Assembly (NCBI RefSeq): GCF_024679095.1
Contig: NW_026111614.1
Span: 203,501 to 267,500, forward strand
Direction: 5' to 3'
Origin: Eriocheir sinensis
Lineage: Eukaryota > Arthropoda > Malacostraca > Decapoda > Varunidae
DNA: 64,000 nt
Under the pieces are notes generated by a model. That model saw only the letters and a list, made by a program, of their open reading frames with translations, was not told the origin of the DNA and did not search any database. This document shows, piece after piece, positions 1 through 15,500 of the stretch. Position 1 is the stretch's first letter. The number at the start of each line of letters is the position of its first letter. Made by a program: the position numbers and the translations under genes.

Positions 1-662
1 GATTCGTCTCGCTACTCAGCACTATGCGCCCAAAGTTTCAGTGGTGGTGGAAAGGTTCAAATTCAACTCTGAAAATCAAAGGGAAACCCTGACAATCAGC
101 AGTTACGTGGCAGAACTGAAGAGGAAAGCTTCCAACTGCAGCTTTGGGGCAAACTTAACAGAGCAGCTTCGAGAAAGATTCGTCGGTGGAGTGTCGAGCG
201 AACGGATCCGGCGGAGGCTGTTACGAGAGGGCGACGACTTAACTTGGGACAAAGCGTGCAAACTGGCATTATCGATGGAGGCAGCAACCACGGAGGCGAA
301 GGTGCTGGGAGGGGAGCACAAAGAAGCCCAGGTGAACAGAGTGGAGCCGCCGCGAACGAAGCCCGGGGACCAGAAAGAACCAACGAGCAGGTGGGACAAG
401 GCCAGGCTGCAAAACAAGTACTTGCCTCGTGAGGGGGCACGTAGTAGTGTAGCTTGTAATCGGTGTGGCAGTAGTTACCACAAGGCAACGGAGTGCCCAT
501 TTAAGGATAGGGAATGCTTCAGGTGCAGTCGTAAAGGCCACACCAGGCGAATGTAATGTGTCGACGGCGAGGCAGAGTAAATAGCGTGGAGGATGAGGAG
601 CAAGAGATTAGTGATGAGGAAGAGAGGGTGGAGGTGGTATTTACAGCTGCCTGGACAACAGC
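1..662 (+). pseudogene. Ty3/gypsy-type gag fragment, copy 1 (cut by window start)
   Basis: Decayed capsid/nucleocapsid (gag) gene of an LTR retrotransposon. An open frame runs from the window edge to a stop at 556. It begins in a capsid-like region (ELKRKASN, LTEQLRERFV, ERIRRRLL, LTWDKACKLALSMEAA), which is typical of retrotransposon gag. It ends in nucleic-acid-binding zinc knuckles: one complete CX2CX4HX4C (CNRCGSSYHKATEC) and a second that reaches CX2CX4H before a short frameshift (near 553-560) that removes the last Cys. An acidic tail follows in another frame (EDEEQEISDEEERVEV). No pol or LTR follows: the sequence passes directly into satellite at about 662. The frameshift and the junction are shared with the copy at 19546-20668, so the two copies are duplicates of an already broken, already joined fragment. 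Family (Ty3/gypsy rather than another LTR group) is inferred from the gag style. Confidence 0.8.
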
Positions 663-1305
663 CTGGATAACACCTCCAAGCCTCTCTGCAGCACATGACA
701 CCTGATTCCCTAGCACTGAGCCAGAAAGTGCCACCTTCCTACACCTTTACTTTCCTACAGGGTCAGATAAGTGCAGTCCAGCCTTTCATTAGCATAGTTA
801 TGACACCTCCAAGCCTCTATGTAGTACATGACATCTTCACTTTTGATTCACTAGCCCTGAGCCAGAGAGTGCCACCTTCCTACACAATCACCTTCGTACC
901 TGGTCAGATTAGTGCAGTCCAGCTTACACTAGCATAGTTATAACACCTCCAAGCCTCTCTGCAGCAAATGACACCTTGTGACTCCCTAGCACTGAGCCAG
1001 AGAGTGCCACTTTCCTACACTTTCACCTTTTTACAGGGTCAGATTAGTGCAGTCTAGCCTTTCACTAGCATAGTTATAACACCTCGAAGCCTCATTGCAG
1101 CACATGGCACCTTTTGATTCCCTAGCACTGAGCCAGAGAGTGCCACTTTCCTTCACATTCACCTTCCTACAGGGTCAGATTTGTGCAGTCCAGTCGTTCA
1201 CTATCATAATTATAACACCTCCAAGCCTCTCTGCAGCACATGACACCTTCTGATTCCCTAGCACTGAGCTTTAGAGTGACACTTTCCTATAGGGTCAGAT
1301 TAGTG
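663..1305 (+). repeat. 136-bp satellite, block 1
   Basis: About 4.7 tandem monomers of a satellite. The landmark CTCTCTGCAGCACATGACA recurs at about 675, 803, 945, 1082 and 1219, giving spacings of 128-142 bp. Other landmarks are CCCTAGCACTGAGC, GAGAGTGCCACCTTCC, GGGTCAGATTAGTGCAG and TAGCATAGTTATAACACC. Monomers come in a ~136-bp form and a ~120-bp form lacking a 16-bp TACACCTTCACC segment. Copies differ by roughly 10-20 percent by eye. No conserved coding frame was seen. Confidence 0.95.
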
Positions 1306-3332
1306 CGGGTGATCTTGGACATATTCCTCTTACTCATCCCCCCTCCTACTCCTTTATGCCTGTTATTAGGATTTTTAGGAATGATGTTTTCTATGCCCTC
1401 TCTGACCTCAACTCTCAGAAGGCTTATGGACCTGATAGAGTGTCTCCTATTGTCCGTAAAAACAGTACCTGGTCAAACTCTCTCGCCTCTGCCTATCAAC
1501 ATCTACCTTTCCTTCCAGCTGGAAGTACGCCTTCGCACAGCCTGTGCCTAGGAAGGGTGACCGTTCCAATCCCTCAAACTACCGCCCTATAGCTTTACTT
1601 TCCTGTCTATCTAAAGCTTTTGAATCAATCCTTAACCGGAAGATTCAAAAGCACCTTTCCACTTTTAACCTTCTATCTGACCGCCGGTATGGGTTCCACA
1701 TGGGGCGTTCTACTGGCGATCTTCTTGCTCTCTTAACTGATTCTTGGTCATCTTTTCTTAGCCGTTTCGGTGAAACTTTCTATGTTGCGCTAGACATATC
1801 GAAAACTCTCGATAGAGTCTGGCACAAGTCTTTGCTTTCTAAACTGACCTCTTTCGGATTCTATCCTTCTCTCTGTTCCTTTATCTCTAGTCTACTTTCC
1901 GGCCGTTCTATCTCTGCGGTGGTAGACGGTCACTGTTCTCAGGAACTTATTAACAGTGGTGTTCCACAGGGCTCTGTCCTATCACCCACTCTCCTCCTGT
2001 TATTCTTCAATGATCTTCTTTCCATAACAAACTGTCCTATCCACTCATACGCTGATGACTCCACTCTGCATTATTCAATTTCTTTCAATAGAGAACTCTC
2101 TTAACAGGAATTACATGACTCCAAGCTGGAGGCTGCAGAACGCTTAACCTCAGACCTTACTAACATTTCCGAGTGGGGTAAAAGGAACCTTGTGCACTTT
2201 TTTTTTTTTTTTTTACGTCGCGGCCTATTGCGCCGGTAGGCTTCTTCCTGCCGGATCCTGATGGTCGGTCCAAGGCTTCTTCCCAGTGGGTCCTGATGGT
2301 CGGCCCAGCCCGTTCTGGCACAGGCGAGTGTTTATAGTGGCGCCATCTTGCATTGGCTCATGCTGCCCTCCCGGAGCTCATCTTTAATCCTAGAATCTGG
2401 AGTCCGGGTTGATAGGTGGTCTTCTGGACAGCATGTGGGTAGTTTTAAGCCAGTCGGCGGCCGCTGAAAAATCCCAGCTTGGTGGCATCAGTCGGGGATT
2501 GAACTCGTGTCTTCCTAAACACGGGACCGTCTCGCTATCCGTTCAGCCACCGCCTCTATAACGCATCAAAAACACAATTTATCCACTTATGAACTCGACG
2601 CAATCTTCCACACACCCTTACCCCCGATTATTCGACAACACTCAGCTGTCACCATCTTCAACACTAAACATCCTCGGTCTATCCTCAACTCAAAATCTTA
2701 CTGAAACTTTACATCTCGTCTCTCACTAAATCAACTTCTTCAAAGTTGGGCGTTCTGTATCGTCTCCGCCAGTTATTCTCCCCCGCACACATGCTATCCA
2801 TATACAGTGGCATTGTCCGACCTCGTATGGAGTATGCATCTCATGTGTGGGGGGGCTCTACTCACACAGCTCTCTTGGACAGAGTGGAGTCTAAGGCTCT
2901 TCGTCTCATCAGCTCTCCTCCTCATACTGATAGTCTTCGACCTCTTAATTTCCGCCGCAATGTTGCCTCCCTTTCTATCTTCTATCGATATTTTCAGGCT
3001 GACTGCTCTTCTGAACTTGCTAACTGCTTGCCTCCCCCCATCCCGCGGCCCCGGTGCACCCGACTTTCTACTCGTGCTCATCCCTATACTGACCAAACCC
3101 CTTATGCAAGAGTTAACCAGCATAATCACTCTTTCATCTCTCACGCGGGTAAACTCTGGAACAATCCTACTTCTTATGTATGTCCTCCTGCCTACGACTT
3201 GAAAAACCTCTCCTCCCGAAATTGACCTCTCTTTCACACCTCTTTGGATTCTTTTTGTGAGCAGCGAGTAGCGGGCTTTTTTTTATTATTGCTTACTTTA
3301 CCCTTGAGCTGTCTCATTTGTTGTAAAAAAAA
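1306..3332 (+). mobile_element. Jockey-like LINE, 5'-truncated copy B1
   Basis: Non-LTR retrotransposon relic carrying the reverse transcriptase and C-terminal domains of family B (Jockey-like; four copies in this window). Visible motifs are SNYRPIALLSCLSKAFE, an altered motif A (ALDISKTLDRVWHK), motif B (SGVPQGSVLSPTL) and an intact catalytic box SYADDSTLHYS. After the SINE come LGVLYRLRQL, RPRMEYASHVWGGSTHTALLD and KLWNNPTS. The copy is dead: about 20 bp are missing near 1470, there are several frame changes, and a SINE is inserted at 2198-2553. The 3' end is a short A-run (about 3324-3332). The left edge lies inside a satellite monomer and no target duplication is visible; about 20 bp of the monomer are missing on the right. 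Copy B2 (29146-30595) holds the same SINE at the same base. Confidence 0.9.
2198..2553 (-). mobile_element. tRNA-derived SINE, complete
   Basis: Short retroposon reading leftward, with a 17-base oligo-A tail (T-run 2198-2214 on the plus strand). Its 5' end resembles a tRNA: a box A-like TGGCTGAACGG and a box B-like AGTTCAATCCC about 40 bp later, so it would carry an internal RNA polymerase III promoter. The body holds a near-duplicated segment (CCTGATGGTCGG occurs twice) and ends CGCAATAGGCCGCGACG before the A-tail. It sits inside LINE B1 between the RT and the C-terminal coding parts. Two partial copies occur at 30596-30754 and 34774-35090. The partner LINE supplying enzymes is not known. 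Confidence 0.85.
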
Positions 3333-6300
3333 TAGTTATAACACCTCCAAGCCGCTCTGCAGCACATGACACCTTCTGATTCCCTACCACAGACCTTCAG
3401 AGTGCCACATTCCTACACCTTTACCTTCTTACAGGGTCAGATTAGTGCAGTCCAGCCTTTCACTAGCTTATTTATAACACCTACAAGACTCTGCAGCACA
3501 TATCTCCTTCTGACACCCTAGCACTAAGGCAGAGAGTACCACCTTCCTACGCCTTCACCTTTCTTCAGGGTCAGATTAGTGCAGTCCAGCCTTTCAGTAG
3601 CATTGTTATAACACCTCCACGCCATTCTGCAGCACATGACACCTGATTCCCTAGCACTGAGCTTGAGAGTGCCACCTCCCTACTGGCTCAGATTAGTGCA
3701 GTACAGCCTTTCACTAGCATAGTTATAACAACCCCATGCCTCTCTGCATCATATGGCACCTGACTCCCTAGCAAAGAGTTCGAGATTGCCACCTTCCTGC
3801 AGAGTCACTTTCCTACAGGGTCAGATTAGTGCAGTCCAGCCTTTCACTAGCATAGTTATAACACCTCGAAGCCTCTATGCGGCACATGACAACTGATTCC
3901 CTAGCTCCAAGCCAGAGCCACCTTCCTACACCTTAACCCTCCCACTGTGTCAAATTAGTGCAGCCCAGCCTTTCACTAGCATAGTAATAACACCGCCAAG
4001 CCTCTCTGCAGCACATGCCACCTTCTGATTCCTTAGCACAGCGCTTGAGAGTGTCACCTTCCTATTGGGTCAGATTAGTGCTGTACAGCTTTTCACTAGC
4101 ATAGTTATAACACATCCATGCCTCTCTGCAGCACATGACACCTTCTGATTCCCTAGCACAGAGCTTCACCCTCCTACACTTTCACCTTCCCACACTGTCA
4201 TATTAGTGCAGTTCAGCCTTTCATAAGCATAGTTATAACACCTACAAACCTGTATGCAGCACATGACAGCTTCTGCTTCCTAAGCACTGAGCCAGAAAGT
4301 GCCCCCTTCCTACAGGGTCAGATTAGTGGAGTAGAGCCTTTCACTAGAATAGTTAAAACACCTCCAAGCCTCTCTGCACCACATACGACCTTCTGATTCC
4401 CTAGCACTGAGCCAGAGAATGCCATCTTCCTACACCTTCACCTTCCTTCAGGGACAAATTAGATTAGATCAATCCAGCCTTTCATATGCATAGTTATAAC
4501 ACCTCCAAGCCTCTCTGCAGCACATGCAACCTTCTGATTTCCTAGCACAGAGCTTGAGAGTGCCACCTTCCTATTGGGTCAGATTAGTGCTGTACATCCT
4601 TTCACATGCATAGTTATAACACATCCAAGCCTCTCTGCAGCACATGCCACCTTCTGATTCCCTAGCACAGAGCTTGAGAGTGCCACCTTCCTATTAAGTC
4701 AGATTAGTGCTGTACATCCTTTCACTAGCATAGTTATAACACCTCCAAGCTTCTCTGCAGCACATGCCACCTTCTGATTCCCAAGCAAAGAGCTTGAGAG
4801 TGCCACCTTCCTATTGGTTCAGATTAGTGCTGTACATCCTTTCACATGCATAGTTATAACACATCCAAGCCTCTCTGCAGCACATGACACCTTCTGATTC
4901 CCTAGCACAGAGCCAGAGAGTGCCACTTTCCAAAAGGGTCAGATTAGTGTAGTCGACCCTTTCATTAGTATAGTTATAACACCTCCAAGCCTCTCAGCAG
5001 CACATGACACCTTCTAATTCCCTAGCACTGAGCTTGAGAGTGCCACCTTCCTCAACCTTCTCCTTCCTACAGAGTTAGATTTGTGCAGTCCAGCCTTTCA
5101 CTAGCATAGGTATAACACCTCCAATACTCTCTGCAGCACATGACACCTTCTGATTCCTTAGCACTGAGCCAGAGAGTGCCACCTACCTACAGTGCCATAT
5201 GAGTGAAGTCCAGCTTTTCATTAGCATAGTTATAACAACTCAAATGCTCTCTGCAGGTCATGACACCGGATTTCCTTGCAATGAGCCAGAGAGTGCCACC
5301 TTCCTACTGCAGCACCGTCCTACAGGGCCAGGTTAGTGCAGTCCAGTCTTTCACTAGCATATTTATAACACCCCCAAGCCTCTCTACAGCACATGACTCC
5401 TTCTGATTTCCTACCATAAAGCTTGAGAGTGCCACCTTACTACACCTTCACCTTCTTACAGGATCAGATTAGTGCAGTTTTGCCTTTCACTAGTTTAGTT
5501 ATAACACCACCAAGCCTCTCTGCAGCAAATGGCACCTTTTGCTTCCCAAGCACAGAGCTTGAGAGTGCCACCTTCCTACATCTTCACCTTTCCACATGGA
5601 CAGATTAGTGCAGTTCAGCCTTTCACTAGTATAGTTAAAACATCTCCACGCCTCTCTGCAGCACATGACACCTTCTGATTCCCTAGCACTGAGCTTGTGA
5701 GTGCCACCTTCCTACACCTTCACCTTCCTCTAGGGTCAGACTAGTGCAATCCAGCCTTTCACTAGCATGGATATAACACCTCCAAGCCTATCTGCAGCAC
5801 AAGACACCTTCTAACTCCCTAAAACTGAGACAGAGGGTGCCACCTACCTAGAGAGCCAGATGAGGCTCTCTGCAGCGCATGACACCTCATAATTCCCAAG
5901 CACAAAGCTTGAGAGTGCCACCATCCTACAACTCACCTTCCTACTGGGTCAGACTAGTCAGTCTAGCATTTCACTAGCATAGTTATAACACCTCGATGCT
6001 TCTCTGCAGCACATGACACCTTCTGATTCCCTATCACTGAGCCAGAGAGTGACACCTTCCTACAGGGTCAGAATAATGCAGTCGAGCCTTCACTAGCGTA
6101 TTTGTAACACCTCCAAGCCTCCCTGCAGCACATGACACCTTCTGATTCCCTAGCACTGAGCCAGAGAGTGACACCTTCCTACAGGGTCAGAATAATGCAG
6201 TCGAGCCTTCACTAGCGTATTTGTAACACCTCCAAGCCTCCCTGCAGCACATGACACCTTCTGATTCCCTAGCACTGAGACAGATAATGTCACCTTCCTA

Positions 6301-6550
6301 CAGGGTCAGAATAATGCAGTGCAGCCTTCCACTAGCATAGTTATAACACCTCTAAGCTACTCTGCAGCACATGACACCTTCTGATTCCCAAGCACTGAGA
6401 CAGAAAATGCCACCTTCCAACACCTTAACCTACCTACAGGGTCAGATTAGTGCAGTCCAGCCTTCCACTAGCATAGTTATAACACCTCTAAGCTACTCTG
6501 CAGCACATGACACCTGCTGATTCCCTAGCAATGAGACAGAAAATGCCACA
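3333..6550 (+). repeat. 136-bp satellite, block 2
   Basis: About 25 monomers of the same satellite, alternating long (~136 bp) and short (~120 bp) forms. Two adjacent monomers at about 6020-6270 are nearly identical (ACAGGGTCAGAATAATGCAG), so local homogenisation is recent there. The block ends in mid-monomer (ATGCCACATTCCTACACAC), where the 33-bp minisatellite begins. Confidence 0.95.
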
Positions 6551-9500
6551 TTCCTACACACACACAACAGACACCACTGCCGAGTACACACACAGAACAA
6601 CAGACACCACCGCCGGGTACACACACACAACAACAGACACCACCGCCGAGGACACACACAGAACAACAGACACCACCGCAGGGTACACACACACAACAAC
6701 AGACACCACCGCCGAGGACACACACAGAACAACAGACACCACCGCCGAGCACACACACAGAACAACAGACACCACCGCCAAGCACACACACAGAACAACA
6801 GACACCACCGCCGAGCACACACACAGAACAACAGACACCACCGCCGGGTACACACACAGAACAACAGACACCACCGCCGGGTACACACACACAACAGACA
6901 CCACCGCCGTGCACTTACACACAACAACAGACACCACCGCCGAGCAGACACACACAACAACAGACACCATCACCGGGCACACACACACAACAACAGACAC
7001 CACCGCCGGGCACACACACAACAACAGACACCACCGCTGGGCACACACACACACAGCAACATACACCACCGCCGGGCACGCCCACAAAATGACAGACACC
7101 ACTAACGGGCACACAAACACAACAACAGACACCACCGCTAAGCACAGACACACAACAACAGGACACACTCACAACGACAGACACCACCGCCGGGAACACA
7201 AACAGAACAACAGACACCACCGCCGAACACACAAACAGAACAACAAACACCACCGCCGGGAACACACACAGAACAACAGACACCACCGCCGGGTACACAC
7301 ACAGAACAACAGACACCACCGCCTGGTACACACACACAGAACAACAGACACCACCGCCGGGTACACACACAGAACAACAAACACCACCGCCGGGCACACA
7401 CACAGAACAACAGACACCAACGCCGGGTACACACACACACAACAACATACACCACCGCCGGGCACACGTACACAACAACAGACACCACCGCCGGGTACAC
7501 ACACAGAACAACAGACACCACCGCCGGGTACACACACAGAACAACAGACACCACCGCCGGGCACACACACAGAACAACAGACACCACCGCCGGGTACACA
7601 CACACAACAACAGACACCATCACCGGGTACACACACACAACAACAGACACCACCGCCGGGTACACACACAGAACAACAGACACCACCGCCGGGTACACAC
7701 ACAGAACAACAGACACCATCACCGGGTACACACACACAACAACAGACACCACCGCCGGGTACACACACACAACAACAAACACCACCGCGGGGCACACACA
7801 CAACAACAATCACCACCGCCGGGCACACGCACACAACAACAGACACCACCGCCGGGTACACACACAGAACAACAGACACAACCGCCGGGCACACACACAG
7901 AACAACAGACACCACCGCCGGGCACACGTACACAACAACAGACACCACCGCCGGGTACACACACAGAACAACAGACACCACCGCCGGGCACACACACAGA
8001 ACAACAGACACAACCGCCGGGCACACACACAGAACAACAGACACCACCGCCGGGCACACGTACACAACAACAAACACCACCGCGGGGCACACACACAACA
8101 ACAATCACCACCGCCGGGCACACGCACACAACAACAGACACCACCGCCGGGCACACACACAACAACAATCACCACCGCCGGGCACACGCACACAACAACA
8201 GACACCACCGCCGGGCACACACACAACAACATAAACCACCGCCGGCACACACACACAACAACAAACACCACCGCCGGGCACACACACACAACAACAATCA
8301 CCACCGCCGGGCACACGCACACAACAACAGACACCACCGCCGGGCACACACACACAACAACAATCACCACCGCCGGGCACACGCACACAACAACAGACAC
8401 CACCGCCGGGCACACACACACAACAACAATCACCACCGCCGGGCACACACACACAACAACAAACACCACCGCCGGGCACACACACAAAACAATCACCACC
8501 GCCGGGCACACGCACACAACAACAACAGACACCACCGCCGGGCACACACACACAACAACAATCACCACCGCCGGGCACACACACACAACAACAAACACCA
8601 CCGCCGGGCACACACACACAACAACAATCACCACCGCCGGGCACACGCACACAACAACAGACACCACCGCCGGGCACACACACACAACAACAGACACCAC
8701 CGCCGGGAACACACATAACAACAGACACCACCGCCGGGTACACACACAGAACAACAGACACCACCGCCGGGCACAAACACAGAACAACAGACACCACCGC
8801 CGGGAACACACACAGAACAACAGACACCACCGCCGGGTACACACACAGAACAACAGACACCACCGTCGGGCACACGCACACAACAACAAACACCACCGCC
8901 GGGCACACACACAACAACAAACACCACCGCCGGGCACACGCACACAACAACAGACACCACCGCCGGGCACACACACACAACAGACACCACCGCCGGGAAC
9001 ACACACATCAACAAACAACACCGCCGGGCACACACACACAACAACAGACACCACCGCCGGGCACACACACAACAACAGACACCACCGCCGGGCACACACA
9101 CACAACAACAGACACCACCAACGGGCACACACACACACAACAACAGACACCACCGCCTGGCACACACACAACAACAGACACCACCGCCGGGCACACACAC
9201 ACAACAACAGACACCACCGCCGAGCACACATACAGAACAACAGACACCACCGCCGGGTACACACACACAACAGACACCACTGCCGGGTACACACACACAA
9301 CAGACACCACCGCCGGGCACACACACACAACAACAATCACCACCGCCGGGCACACGCAAGCAAAAACAAACACCACCGCCGGGCACACGCACACAACAAC
9401 AAACACCACCGCCTGGCACACGCACACAACAACAGACACCACCGCCGGGCACACACACACAACAACAGACACCACCGCCGGGCACACACACACATGACAG

Positions 9501-12500
9501 ACACCACCGCCGGGAAAACACACAGAACAACAGACACCACCGCCGAACACACACACAGAACAACAGACACCACCGCCGGGAAAACACACAGAACAACAGA
9601 CACCACCGCCGAATACACACACAGAACAACAAACACCACCGCCGGGTACACACACAGAACAACAGACACCACCGCCGGGCACAAACACACAACAACAAAC
9701 ACCATCGCCAGGCATACACACACAACAACAAACACCACCGCCGGGCACACGCACACAACAACAGACACCACCGCCGGGCACACACACAACAACAGACACC
9801 ACCGCCGGGACCACACACACAACAACAAACAACACCGCCTGGCACACACACACAACAACAGACACCACCGCCGGGCACACACACACAACAACAGACACTA
9901 CCGCCGGACACACGCACACACAACAACAGACACCACCAACGGGCACACACACACAACAACAGACACCACGGCCTGGCACACACACACAACAACAGACACC
10001 ACCGCCGGGCACACACACACAACAACAGACACCACCGCCGGGTACACACACACAACAACAGACACCACCGCCGGGCGCACACACACAACAGACACCACCG
10101 CCGGACACACACACACAACAACAGACACTACCGCCAGGCACACGCACACACAACAACAGACACCACAAACGGGCACACACACACAACAACAGACACCACC
10201 GCCTGGCACATACACACAATAACAGACACCACCGCCGGGCACACACACACAACAACAGACACCACCGCCGAGCACACACACAGAACAACAGACACCACCG
10301 CCGGGTACACACACACAACAGACACCACTGCCGGGTACATACACAGAACAACAGACACCACCGCCGGGTACACACACAACAACAAACACCACCGCCAAGC
10401 ACACACACACAACAACAGACACCACCGCCGGGCACACACACATAACAACAGACACCTCCGCTGGGCACACACACACACAACAACAAACACCACCGCCGGG
10501 CACACGTACACAACAACAAACACCACCGCGGGGCACACACACAAAACAACAATCGCCACCGCCGAGCACACGCACACAAAAACAAACACCACCGCCGGGC
10601 ACACGCACACAACAACAAACACCACCGCCTGGCACACGCACACAACAACAGACACCACCGCCGGGCACACACACACAACAGACACCACCGCCGGGAGAAC
10701 ACACAGAACAACAGACACCACCGCCGAACACACACACAGAACAACAGACACCACCGCCGGGAACACACACAGAACAACAGACATCACCGCAGGGCACACA
10801 CACAGAACAACAGACACCAGCGCCGGGAACACACACAGAACAACAGACACCACAGCCGGGTACACACACAGAACAACAGACACCACCGCCGGGCACACAC
10901 ACAACAACAAACACCACCGCCAGGCACACACACACAACAACAAACACCACCGCCGGGCACACGCACACAACAACAGACACCACCGCCAGGCACACACACA
11001 CACCAACAGACACCACCGCCGGGCACACACACACAACAACAGACACCACCGCCAGGCACACACACACAACAACAGACACCACCGCCGGGCACACACACAC
11101 ACCAACAGACACCACCGCCGTGCACACACACACAACAACAGCCACCACCGCCGGGCACACACACACACCAACAGACACCACCGCCGGGCACACACACACA
11201 CCAACAGACACCACCGCCGGGCACACACACACACACACAGCAACATACACCACCGCCGCGCACGCCCACAAAATGACAGACACCACTAACGGGCACACAA
11301 ACACAACAACAGACACCACCGCTAAGCACAGACACACAACAACAGACACCAACGCCGAGAACACACACACAACGTCAGACACCACCGCCGGGCGCACACA
11401 CACAAAAACAGACACAACCACCGGGCGCACACACACAAAAACAGACACAACCACCGGGCACACACTAACAACTACAGACACCACAGCCGGACAAACACGC
11501 ACAACAACAGACACCACCGCCGAGCACACACACACATGACAGACACTACCGCCGGGTACACACACAGAACAACAGACACCACCGCCGGGTACACACACAG
11601 AACAACAGACACCACCGCCGAGGACACACACAGAGCAACAGACACCACCGCCGAGCACACATACAGAACAACAGACACCACCGCCGGGTACACACACACA
11701 ACAGACACCACTGCCGGGTACACACACAGAACAACAGACACCACCGCCGGGTACACACACAACAACAAACACCACCGCCAAGAACACACATACAACAACA
11801 GACAGCAACGCCAGGCACACACAAACAACAACAGACACCACCGTCGGGCACACACACACAACAACAAACACCACCGCCGGGCACACACACACAACAACAA
11901 ACACCACCGCCCGGACACAAGCACACACCAACAAACACCACCGCCGGGCACACGCACACAACAACAAACACCACAGCCGGGCACACACACACAACAACAA
12001 ACACCACCGCCCGGACACAAGCACACACCAACAAACACCACCGCCTGGCACACGCACACAACAACAAACACCACCACCGGGCACACGCACACAACAACAG
12101 ACACCACCGCCGGGCACACACAAACAACAACAAACACCACCGCCGGGCACACACACACAACAACAAACACCACCGCCGGGCACACACAACAACAGACAAC
12201 ACCGCCGGGCACACTCACACAACAACAGACACCACCGCCGGGCACACACACACAACAACAGACACCACCGCCAGGCACACACACACAACAACAAACACCA
12301 CAGCCGGGCACACACACAACAAAAGACACCACCGCCGGGCACACACACACAACAACAGACACCACCGCCAGGCACACACACACAACAACAAACACCACAG
12401 CCGGGCACACACACACAACAACAGACACCATCACCGGGTACACACACACAACAACAAACACCACCGCCGAGCACACACACACAATAACAGACACCACCGC

Positions 12501-15500
12501 CGAGCACACACACACAACAACAGACACCACCGCCGGGAACACACACACAACAGACACCACCAAAGCGCACACAAAAACAACAACAAACAACACCGCCAGG
12601 CACACACACATTAACAGACACCAACGCCGAGCACACACACAACAACAAACACCACCGCCGGGCACACACACACAACAACAGACACCACCGCTGGGCACAC
12701 ACACACAACAACAGACACCACCGCCGGGCACACACACATAACAACGAACACCACCGCCGGGTACACACACACAACAACAAACACCACCGCCGGGTACACA
12801 CACACAACAACAGACACCACCGCCGAGCACACACACACAACAACAGACACCATCACCGGGTATACACACACAACAACAAACACCACCGCAGGACACACAC
12901 ACACAACAACAGACACCACCGCCGGGCACACACACACAACAACAGACACCATCACCGGGTATACACACACAACAACAGACACCATCACCGGGTATACACA
13001 CACAACAACAAACACCACCGCAGGACACACACACACAACAACAGACACCACCGCCGAGCACAAACACACAACAACAGACACCACCGCCGGGCACACACAC
13101 ACAACAACAAACACCACCGCCGGGCACACACACACAACAACAAACACCACCGCCGGGCACACACACACAACAAACACCACCGCCGAACACACACACACAA
13201 CAACAGACACCACCGCTGGGCACACACACACAACAACAGACACCACCGCCGGGCACACACACAACAACAGACACCATCACCGGGCACACACACACAACAA
13301 CAGACACCACCGCCGGGCACACACACAACAACAGACACCATCACCGGGCACACACACAACAACAGACACCACCGCCGGGCACACACACAAAACAACAGAC
13401 ACCACCGCTGGGCACACACACACAACAACAAACACCACCGCTGGGCACACACACAACGAGGGACACCACCGCTGGGCACACACACACACAGCAACATACA
13501 CCACCGCCGAGGACACACACGGAGCAACAGACACCACCGCCGAGCACACATACAGAACAACAGACACCACCGCCGGGTACACACACACAACAGACACCAG
13601 TGCCGGGTACACACACAGAACAACAGACACCACCGCCAGGTACACAGTACTACACACACACAACAACAAACACCATCGCCAAGCACACACACACAACAAC
13701 AGACACCACCGCCGGGCACACACACACAACAACAGACACCACCGCCGGGCACACACACACAACAACAAACACCACCGACGGGCACACACACAACAACAAA
13801 CACCACCGCCGGGCACACACACACAACAACAAACACCACCGCCGGGCACACGCACACAACAACAAACACCACAGCCGGGCACACGCACACAACAACAAAC
13901 ACCACCGCCGGGCACACACACACAACAACAAACACCATCGCCAAGCACACACACACAACAACAAACACCACCGCCGGGCACACACACACAACAACAAACA
14001 CCATCGCCAAGCACACACACAACAACAAACACCACCGCCGGGCACACGCACACAACAAAAACCAACCCCAAGCACACACACAACAACAAACACCACCGCC
14101 GGGCACACGCACACAACAACAAACACCACAGCCGGGCACACACACACAACAAACACCACCGCCCGGACACAAGCACACACCAACAAACACCACCGCCGGG
14201 CACACGCACACAACAACAAACACCACCACCGGGCACACGCACACAACAACAGACACCACCGCCGGGCACACACACAACAACAAACACCACCGCCGGGCAC
14301 ACACACACACAAACACAAACACCACTGCCGGGCACACGCACACAACAACAGACAACACCGCCGGGCACACACACACAACAACAGACACCACCGCCGGGCA
14401 CACACACACAACAACAGACACCACCGCCAGGCACACACACACAACAACAAACACCACAGCCGGGCACACACACAACAACAGACACCACTGCCGGGTACAT
14501 ACACACAACAGACACCACCGCCCGTCACACTCACTCAACAACAGACACCACCGCCGGGCACACACACATAACAACAAACACCACCGCCGGGTACACACAC
14601 ACAACATACACCACCGCCGTGCACACACACAACAACAAACACCACCGCCGAGCAAACACACACAACAACAGACACCATCACTGGGTACACACACAACAAC
14701 AAACACCACCGCAGGACACACACAACAACAGACACCACCGGGCACACACACACAACAACAGACACCACCGGGCACACACACACAACAACAGACACCATCA
14801 CGGGTACACACACAACAACAAACACCACTGCAGGACACACACACAACAACAGACACCACCGCCGGGCACACACAACAAAAACAGACACCACCGCCGCGCA
14901 CACACACACAACAACAAACACCACCGCCGGGCACACACACACAACAACAAACACCACCCCCGGGCACACACACACAACAAACACCACCGCCGAGCACACA
15001 CACACAACAACAGACACCACCGCTGGGCACACACACACAACAACAGACACCACCGCCGGGCACACACACAACAACAGACACCATCACCGGGCACACACAC
15101 ACAACAACAGACACCACCGCCGGGCACACACACAACAACAGACACCATCACCGGGCACACACACAACAACAGACACCACCGCCGGGCACACACACACAAC
15201 AACAGACACCACCGCTGGGCACACACACACAACAACAAACACCACCGCTGGGCACACACACACAACAACAGACACCACCGCTGGGCACACACACACACAG
15301 CAACATACACCACCGCCGAGGACACACACAGAGCAACAGACACCACCGCCGAGCACACATACAGAACAACAGACACCACCGCCGGGTACACACACAAGAG
15401 ACACCACTGCCGGGTACACACACAGAACAACAGACACCACCGCCAGGTACACACCCACAACAACAAACACCACCGCCAAGCACACACCCACAACAGACAC

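Noticed and set aside
2480..2553. A functional tRNA gene
   Set aside because: The tRNA-like head is followed by a SINE body and an A-tail, and a matching acceptor stem is not visible. It is a tRNA-derived promoter only.
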